Shown here: in pieces, positions 56,603-64,000 of the stretch
Layout of the letters: every line of letters starts with the position of its first letter
How positions within the stretch are numbered: position 1 is the first letter of the stretch
Made by a program: the position numbers and the translations under genes
Source: Parastagonospora avenae f. sp. tritici 18332-5
Lineage: Eukaryota > Ascomycota > Dothideomycetes > Pleosporales > Phaeosphaeriaceae
NCBI GenBank assembly: GCA_022559985.1
Contig: JAFJTR010000001.1
Location: forward strand, 558,001-622,000
DNA: 64,000 nucleotides
Direction of reading: 5' to 3'
Notes under the pieces: model-generated
The model's database searches: none
Told to the model about the DNA's origin: nothing
The model's input: only the letters and a program-made list of their open reading frames with translations

Positions 56603-59600
56603 TGCGGGCAGGCACTACGGGCAAAGCAGGGCGAAAATGGTCGCAAGCGGCGTGTTTCGAGAGGGCGGCTGCGTGTTGGTGTCCAGGTCCAAGGTAAGGC
56701 TGTGATCTGGTGTTGGGTGAGATCATGACTTGATCGCCGAGATCCAATGGGGCAGCGACGGCTGTCCGGACCTTGCAGCAACCTTCCTCGGCGCTGGCAT
56801 ATCCGGCCAGTTCGCGCGAGGGAGACGCCCACGAGACGACGTCATAGGCGAGCAGCATCACGGGACCGCAGAAGACAATCAGAGTCGCGATAAGCACCGG
56901 CGTTTAGCAGTAGGCTCCCAGGAACGATTCAAGGGACGTTAGACGCCATGTAAAGGACGATCATACGAGCCATGAAACTTTCTCCGCACTGTCCCTGCAT
57001 TGGATCCAGGAACTGCAGCGAGTCGCCTCAGGTCGCCATGCCCGCTTCCAAAAGTGGCTTACACGATATCCCACGGCTGAATTGATTATCGTCCATGACA
57101 GACGCTTTCAAACGGCCAGCTGGAGAGCTGTGCTTCGAGTGCGCCTGCCCGGCCAAGGATGCGGCGACAAAGACCCTCGCGATCTCAAAAGTCCCGAAGA
57201 TATCCAGCCTAGCGCTTGCGTGAGGCGATCAAGAATGTGCCAACCTTGCCATCGCGCACTTTCGAGCCCCAACTCCACGCCCCATCGACATGCCATCCCT
57301 CTCCTCACCACTAGCGGCTCCATTTCGAGCAGATGCACGGGGACCTCTCAGTCCGCATCGTGAAACGCGAGTCCGCTCTTCGCACCGCGCCCCTCGCCTG
57401 CTTGTCAGGTACCATCGCATCTTCTGTGCAGCCTGAGTTCGACCATGTATCAGGTCGTGCCTCAGGGCACAGCGTCTCACGTGAGGCCCTCATGGCTTGC
57501 TCGCGAACCGACATGGCACAGCATTCTGATATCACGCACGTTAATAGCTCTGCAGGAGGCCAACTTGGGGCACGGCGGTTTCCATCGCCGCACCAGCCTC
57601 GATTCTGCCGCTCAGTACCCGCCGTGGGTCCCAGCAATGTTGGATTCCGCCCGGCACGCACAGCCAGTGTGAAGTAGATTGAAGTAAGCTGGACTTGAGT
57701 CTTCTTTAGGCTGTGGGAGGGGTCTGTATCCGATTTGAGAATGTGTGTACTGTATCAAACGGCCCTATTCGTGTCTGGTTGGAGTCCTGTCGTGATCTGG
57801 ACAAGGCTGTGTGAATGCAGGGAAGCATATCCTGGTGCTTGCGGCATGGTGAAAAGCTTACGCCGCATGTGCAACATTCCCCTCACAAAATGGACACTAC
57901 TGTTACCGAGATGTGCGAGCTGATGTGTATTGCCGTCGCCGTCTGCTTGCTGTTCGAACACTAGGGCTGAGCATCTTGATATCCGAGGGTTACGCGTGAA
58001 GTAGTTTGTGTAGGCAGGCGAATTGAAAGGCGGCCCGCTTGTCGCAGCACATCAGTGATTCGCGTATCATGCTCCGGATACGAGCATCTGCAACTGAGTC
58101 AATAGTCTATTGCTGACTTCGCTTACACTAAACGCCCCCTGTCTCAACTAGCCTCGCCGAGCCTGAAGATTCTACACTGCACTGGTCGACCGCGATGCTC
58201 ATGCAATTGTCAGACTTGGTTGGCGGCGGCACAGTACGCCAGGCGGAGGAGGGCGAGCATCGACGAAAGTAGTACATTAAGCACTAGATGCAGCAGAGAT
58301 ATATTAGAGCTGCAAGGCGTGTCCGGGCAGGATTTCCAGATGGCGTGCAATCGATAACAGGTTTTGCTAATATTGGACCTGCGGGTCCTTGAAGAAAATG
58401 CATGCTGAGAACTTCTAGAATCCCAGTACCATGGGCGGTCAACTGTCTCCTCACGGGTGGGTGCAGTAGGAGCGGTGTGTGCTGGGAGTCTGGGTTGCAC
58501 ATAGATGCTGTACAAGGTCGTATCAATATCGCTTTGAATGTTGTGCTCCGCTGGTGCCGAGCCATGACAGGAGGTCAGGCACTCGCACCGCCCCGCTTCA
58601 ATAGTAGGCCATAACAAGGGCACATTGTCTGGGCTGTCATCATGGTGGAGCGGCCAGCGAGAATGCATCGTGATGGAAATGGACGATTCACGAAGGCGAC
58701 CTTGGCCCGTGGTTTGGCACAGTACGTTAGGTAAGACTCCCGAAACTACCTCAGCGAGCGTCAAAGTTCAAACGGCGCGGGCGGGACCTTGCCCTTATCG
58801 GCCAAAGCGCCTTGGGCTTGGTGGCTTGGGGGATTGGTAGGCCGCCTGTTGAGAGGCGATGTGCTGTAGTGGCTGGTGAAACTCCAGGGAATCACTCCTC
58901 TCTCGCGTCATTGTGGAAACTGGAGGTGCAGAGCCTGCTAGCTGTGGAAGGGCTGCGGCAGAGACGGAACGACAATGCTAGGGGATGTCATCGCACAGAA
59001 GCGAAGCGACGTCCTCAGGCACCGGGGCCTCAAAGTCCAAACCTACCAGACGCGTTCGTGTAACGCTGCCAGCACGTCTTTGGGGATCTTCACAGGTGCG
59101 AAACACGTTGCTGTGTCGGAGGAGCATCCAGGAATAGCGAGAGGCTCGGCGTTTCTTTTCTGCGAGGTGTCATCGTGAAGCAGTGGTGCACGGCAGTCGA
59201 CCCCTGACAACGCTTTGCCAGAAGGAGAACCCACGAACACTCTTGGAACATTACCCGAAGACAAGCTGGCTAGGACTTCTCGTACTCGCTCGCGACTGTC
59301 CCAACGCGTGCCCATCCGGAGACTCTTCGTCATGACATGAGCGTGGAACTGCTGAACAGGTGTTGCACAGCGTCACGAGGCTCTCACGCTTCCTGCGGCG
59401 TAGACGATGGCGCCGTGTGGTCGCATCACTTAGCCTCCCGCCCGCACAGCAACCACCATCAACTGCACTGAATGCACGGCTCGTATTCGTCGCCGCCGCT
59501 GCGCCGATCCATGTGGAGCCCTCATGGCCGCCGTTCCAAACACTCGCGCATCGTTGCTGTCTATTTTCGGGAATGGTGTTTTGCCGCGGGTCCGTTACCA

Positions 59601-59951
59601 CGCAACCCATGGCCATACGATGACCAGGGGACGTGTAACGAACATGGAGGCGCCGGACTAGCATGCGGGAACGAGCAGGCATTCCCTGCCACTAAGCGCG
59701 GCCAGGCGTTTTGCCTGCATGCATGTCAACTCTGCTCCTCAAAATGAGCATCCGTTGTTTCTCAGCGGGTCCTAGTTGGTGCGGATCCCCTCGGTGCTGC
59801 ATCAACAATATAATATTTCCACTTCCCATGCACCTCGCGCTGCCTGTGACGACCCTCACATCATCATAGACGCAGCATCCATCAGCCACAGCATAGCACG
59901 AGGCCTACTTGCTTGCATTTCCTTGGCTATCTGTGTTCTTGTCCGTACATG
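56603..59951. other. Gene-free region, 3.3 kb
   Basis: The largest stretch without a supportable gene. Frames such as 58210-58764 (minus), 59251-59682 (minus) and 57311-57661 (minus) have no recognisable motifs and overlap frames on the other strand. I tested for splice-joined exons by eye and found none. It may contain distal promoter elements or non-coding transcripts. Confidence 0.45.
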
Positions 59952-60433
59952 GCAGGTCTGATTCACTGGTGACACCCGTTCCCTCGCTCCCAGGCCAACG
60001 TTCCACACTCGTTTCCAGTACGCCGCTCGCTCCCAAGATTTAACCTCATAACCCCCGCATCCATCCTCATCGTGGCCTAAGAGAGTATTGCAACCTGACA
60101 CTCGCTCACTGTTACCGCCGACCGCCTTCACTCGCTACCTTTCGTCACGGGACCGTTGCTGGACCTCGACCCATTTACTTCCGAGACGCACTCTGGTACC
60201 ACACGTGGAGCGTTATTGATTAACTGCACGACACACGGAGCCTATTTGCCGACGCCGGACATCTGTTGCCATATCTTGTCGCAGGTCCTCCCTTCCTCTG
60301 CGGAATTACCCTGACGTCGCTTCTGCGAACAAGGTACCGAGCCGCCGCACCTTCTTGGATTTTCAATTACTGGTTCCCACGCGGTCAATCGCCATTCCTA
60401 CTGTATCCCTAAACTCTAGACCTCTATCACAAA
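59952..60433 (+). promoter_or_regulatory. ATG-free CU-rich leader of the membrane-protein gene
   Basis: The plus strand has no ATG for 482 nt before the start codon at 60434 and is rich in CT stretches, as expected for a long 5' UTR plus core promoter. In fungi such leaders permit scanning without upstream start codons. Confidence 0.5.
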
Positions 60434-61934
60434 ATGGCTTTCGGACAGTCGCCAGGAAAGGAATTTTTCAACAGTTGGGCGCTATGGCAGAAGATGACCT
60501 TTGTATGTCTCATCACCACTGTGAATTATCATTTGCTAATGTGGTACAGGTGCTAGCTTGCGGAATCGTACGACTCTCTCTGTCCTGTGCTGCGTTTCAT
60601 GTGCTAACAATCACAGGTCGTCACAGTATTCCTCGGTCTCTTGAAGCTATGGTACGACACCAACAAGCTCAAGAAGTACAGCAAAGTCGACAAGGGCAAA
60701 CGAGCTGTGACACCGGAGATGCTCGAGGCACAGCCAGTGACTGCCGTCAGCGTAGAAACCAAAGACGATGTCCCATTCGGTATTCGCGCCATTCAAAGTG
60801 GAATCGAAGTCGATGGTGTATGGATCTCGAGAACCAACACGCCCGCTGGCAGCAGCCGCAATTCGGTCAGCGAAGTTGCCCGTAGCTACAACAACTCCCA
60901 GCTCGAGCTTCCCCAGGCCGCCATGTACAAGGGCTCTAGCCGCGACAGCTCGCGCGCACCCAGCAGCTCCTTTGACCGCGCTGTCTCTGCCGAGCCGATC
61001 ACAAGCAACGCTTCCCGTTCCTCATCGCGAAACAGACAATCTATCGCAGCACCTGTACGATGCACTAATTGTAATCATAATGTCACCCACAACTCTACCA
61101 CCCTCCAAAACCTCGAGTCTCCACTAGCTGGCGGTCGCTCAGGAACCCCGTCCCGTGAGTTAATCTGGCTTGCGTTAAATTGCAATCATTAACGTCTGAA
61201 TAGCACCTAATGGATCGCACGGCCAAGTATACTCTGGCAAGACCTCCAACATATCAAGCCGACGCACAAGCGACGAATCAGACTACATGTCCCTCCAGCA
61301 GGACGTTCGCGCATACGAGTCGGCCTACATAAGACCTGCCTCGTATCAAGTAGCAGTTGATCCACGGACAGACCTCGATCTCCTCCAGAGCCACCGCATG
61401 TCCCACGTTGCCGAGACTGGTCAGCTCACGCCCCGAGTCCGCAAGCCAGGCAGCAGCGGGGATTGGGCCAGTGTGGCAGACAACCAAACCTCATCCGCCA
61501 ACGGTGTCAGCTACTTCATGCCCCAGAAGACGCCTTCTCCACCATACCCGGCTGCCGCCGAAGAGCGACAACCGGCAGCGTCGCACTACATTCAAGACGG
61601 CCAAGCATCGAACGAGTCTAAGCAAGGCATCCCTCTCATGGAGTCATATGCGCCCCGGGCTGCCTATCTCCCGGACACATACCAGCCCAAGGGCCCACAC
61701 CACCAGTACTCATATGACGAAGTGCCGTATGAGGTCAACACCGAGCAGAACCAGCGCGAGAACCAGATCCTCCGCAAAGTCAACTCTGGCTTCGAGATTA
61801 TGAGGCCAGGCACGTTCGCAGCGCCCACCCCAGAGGAGCTCGAACTCGCAGAAAGGCAACAGCACGGGAAGAAGCTCCAGAAGAAGCGGCGGTCATCCGA
61901 GACCCGACGATCGGCATTCGTTGAGAGCGTGTAG
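60434..61934 (+). CDS. Single-pass membrane protein with Ser-rich cytoplasmic region, unknown function
   Basis: Joining exons 60434-60502, 60550-60567, 60617-61154 and 61204-61934 gives 451 residues with matching phases. Exon 2 is an 18-nt microexon encoding VLACGI, which sits inside the only membrane helix: KMTFVLACGIVVTVFLGLLK (about residues 20-39). The short N-terminus MAFGQSPGKEFFNSWALWQ precedes it, and KLWYDTNKLKKYSKVDKGKR after it is positively charged, so the long C-terminal part is probably cytosolic. That part is rich in Ser/Asn/Arg with a CTNCNHN motif, many potential phosphosites, and a basic end (GKKLQKKRRSSETRRSAFVE). Proteins of this build occur in Pezizomycotina but I know no assigned role. 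Confidence 0.87.
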
Positions 61935-64000
61935 ACTCCTTGCTGCGATGCACGTCATCCGCATAACGATCCGCGACACCGGACTCTCGCGTACACGTCG
62001 CGACCTGCTTCCTGGGTGTACCCCTTCCCTTGCCGCCCTTGTACCACAGTCATGGCTCGGCGTTTTACTGGTCGACCCCTAGATTGGTCCCAGAATGTTG
62101 CTTGCACTTGCTATCTCCGGAGTTCTGAATTGAGCGAATTAATCTAGTACCATTTGGTAATCTTGTGGGAGGCTTTTCTCTGGCATTTTGACGTTGGCGG
62201 CATGAAGATCATGCCAGGCACATTACTACGGCTCCACCACAAAAGCGACAGACTTGTTCGCATGCATTCATCATGCTTTGGCGTTTGATGCTTTATGGTA
62301 GAACGAGCATATCAAGGGGCTTAATTATGACCTTTCCACATAGTGATGAGTACATATCACGCATCATCATCACAATATAGTACACGTATTCACACATCTT
62401 CTTCTGTACATTTCATACCATCAATTCCCACTTAGCCGTGTCAGCACTTGCAGCCTCTAAAATAACCCTACAGTTTCCAAACTAGTCCTACAAGTCTCGC
62501 CTATCTTAATTTACTACCTTATTGCTGCTATTCCAAGTCGCCGCGGTTCGTGCAATTAAGGTTCTTATCCCCAAGCCGGCGCGGGTTGCCTGAGTGGTTC
62601 CGCCAGGTGAGCCACCCGCACTGTGGCGCTGCTGACACGAGAAGGGGGGGAAATTCACATGAGCATTCTCCAGCTTTGCGTATTAGGTAATGCAACCGAG
62701 ATCGAGATCAACGCAACCCGTTGTGCGGCTGAAAGCTTTTTGCTTCTGCGCACGCTCCCAATGTCACACCAACAAGAACAGCGCGATGCCGCACGTCCAG
62801 TTAGAGTACATTAACACGAAGCAAGCGCCAAGCTTTATATTTCAAAAAATAAACATAGCATGCAGTGATTTCCGAGAGATCTAGAGAACCCGGTTCACGG
62901 AAATTTCTCGATGGCGCAAGATTGGGAAAGCAAGATTTGGTGCCCGGGATGCGGGGACTAGGTGTACTATACTTGATACTGCGGGCGGGCGCTTGTGTTC
63001 CCCGGGCCTCGGGCACGGGTGGGTGAAGATGCGGCGGTGGGTTGAAATGAGGTGTCAAGGTCGTGGAAGGGTAGCTGGAAGGCGGCGTGGGAACTAGAGA
63101 AGAGGACGATATCAAGAGAGAATGCACGTGCTGGTTGCTTGTATGGGCAAGGCGCATGCGTGTGGACCTCGTGCGCGTAGGGTGGAGTGGACGTCACGAC
63201 GAGAACGAGATTTTCAAACACGAGGCTTTTGGGCTCTGCGTTCTCGTGGAACATGCTCATCAGGTGATGGTGGAATTTCCTGTTTGGTGCGAGCGGGTGG
63301 GTGCGTAGCTTTTCTGGAGGCGTGATGCTCCCGACGTCAGCTCGAGCTCGTTCTGACCACACGACTGGGATGGTTTGATGGAAGGGTGTCTGGAAGAGGA
63401 AGATTTAGGCAGAGAAGCGGCACTGGTGAAAAACGGCTGGGTTGGAATGGGCCGTCGGCAGAAGCAAAACAGCTCGCCATTTGTGGTCGCCTTGGGTCCG
63501 ACTTCCAGGCGTCGAGGTATGTCATCCAAGAGTTACAATATGGTTCTCGAGATCTCCAATGCTGCTCTATGAAGCGGTCTGCAGGCGTCAATGTTCCAAC
63601 GTTCTTTCTCGTCTCCACACGAAAGAAGCAAACATGTCAGCTTGGTGACATTCGAGTGGCCTGAGAACAACGCATTTGTAACGAAACTCCAGGCAGGATG
63701 TCACCGTGGTAGGAATCGATGGCCTGTTACATTCTCACTCGTTCAAAAAAACGATTTTGTTGAACAATCCTTCAAGCACAGATCGCGCCATCGTCCTTGA
63801 CTCCTTCGCAGATCTACTCGTAACAACCTCGTAACAAGTCGGTGAAACTCTACACGGAGTACAAGCTCGTTCGCTCTCGAGCAACAGTGAGTCGTGACAT
63901 GACCTCGTGACAGATGTGCGTTGAGGTCGTGTGGAGCCACGCAGCGGAACCCTGAATCATGCCACCGACGATCTTCCTTCTTCCGTTCTCGACACAAAGG
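61935..64000. other. Right-end gene-free region
   Basis: Contains the 3' UTR of the membrane-protein gene, an AT-richer spacer (62100-62560) and G-rich sequence to about 63400. Frames present (for example 62967-63362 minus) are low-complexity and unsupported. An incomplete gene could begin beyond the right edge. Confidence 0.45.

Noticed and set aside
58210..58764. 184-codon minus-strand frame
   Set aside because: No recognisable domain; an overlapping frame of similar quality exists on the same strand; random-like composition.
62580..62660. tRNA-like start with a box-A-like GTTGCCTGAGTGG
   Set aside because: No box B (GGTTCGA-type) follows at the right distance and no acceptor stem closes, so it is not a supportable tRNA.
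1..64000. Transposons, CRISPR arrays or integrated viral DNA
   Set aside because: No transposase, reverse transcriptase, terminal repeats, spaced repeat arrays or viral-type proteins were seen.

Overview
The window is nuclear DNA of a filamentous ascomycete. Genes carry several short introns of about 46-106 nt with GTRNGY-type donors and CTAAC/CTGAC/CTAAT branch sites. Proteins are of ordinary Pezizomycotina type: a Zn2Cys6 regulator with a fungal-specific domain, a MEP ammonium transporter, a PY-motif arrestin adaptor, TRAPP subunit Trs65 and a 3,145-residue DUF6606/DUF3638/DUF3645 protein. I infer Dothideomycetes from gene style only, with low certainty. Nothing in it is bacterial, viral or transposon-derived.

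Layout. 1-4.7 kb: the 5' part of a CAF40/CNOT9 gene (cut by the left edge) and a KIN1-type kinase, both minus. 5.7-12.2 kb: a G-patch splicing factor (plus), then an omega-like glutathione transferase, a basic unknown nuclear-type protein and eIF3h (all minus). 12.6-19.4 kb: an unknown protein with an HExxH motif, an unknown three-exon protein and a Zn2Cys6 transcription factor (minus). 19.8-21.7 kb: a class 1A-like dihydroorotate dehydrogenase (plus) and an F-box-like protein (minus). 22.2-29.5 kb: PRP40 (minus) divergent from TRS65 (plus), then arylamine N-acetyltransferase (minus) divergent from TFB4 of TFIIH (plus). 29.5-31.8 kb is gene-free and leads into the ammonium transporter (plus), which converges on an arrestin-like adaptor (minus, 34.0-35.4 kb). 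37-42.6 kb: DPB4 (Pol epsilon, plus), REV7 (Pol zeta, minus) and importin KAP114 (plus). 43.7-53.3 kb is the giant DUF3638 gene (minus). 53.3-64 kb is gene-poor, with a hidden four-exon minus-strand gene (55.6-56.6 kb) and a single-pass membrane protein gene (plus, 60.4-61.9 kb).

The genes do not form a pathway or a metabolite cluster. They are mostly housekeeping genes for RNA decay and splicing, translation, trafficking, transcription and replication, arranged as divergent and convergent pairs. Exon structures were worked out by hand from reading-frame phase, splice signals and recognisable protein continuity. Every complete gene model sums to a whole number of codons.

I found no new defence, mobile or biosynthetic system. 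The best leads are a putative 4-nt microexon that completes the zinc cluster of the transcription factor, an 18-nt microexon inside a membrane segment, the giant P-loop/DEAH protein, an isolated HExxH protein, a class 1A-like DHODH with an altered active-site lysine, and a 724-nt ATG-free, GATA-rich leader in front of the ammonium transporter.
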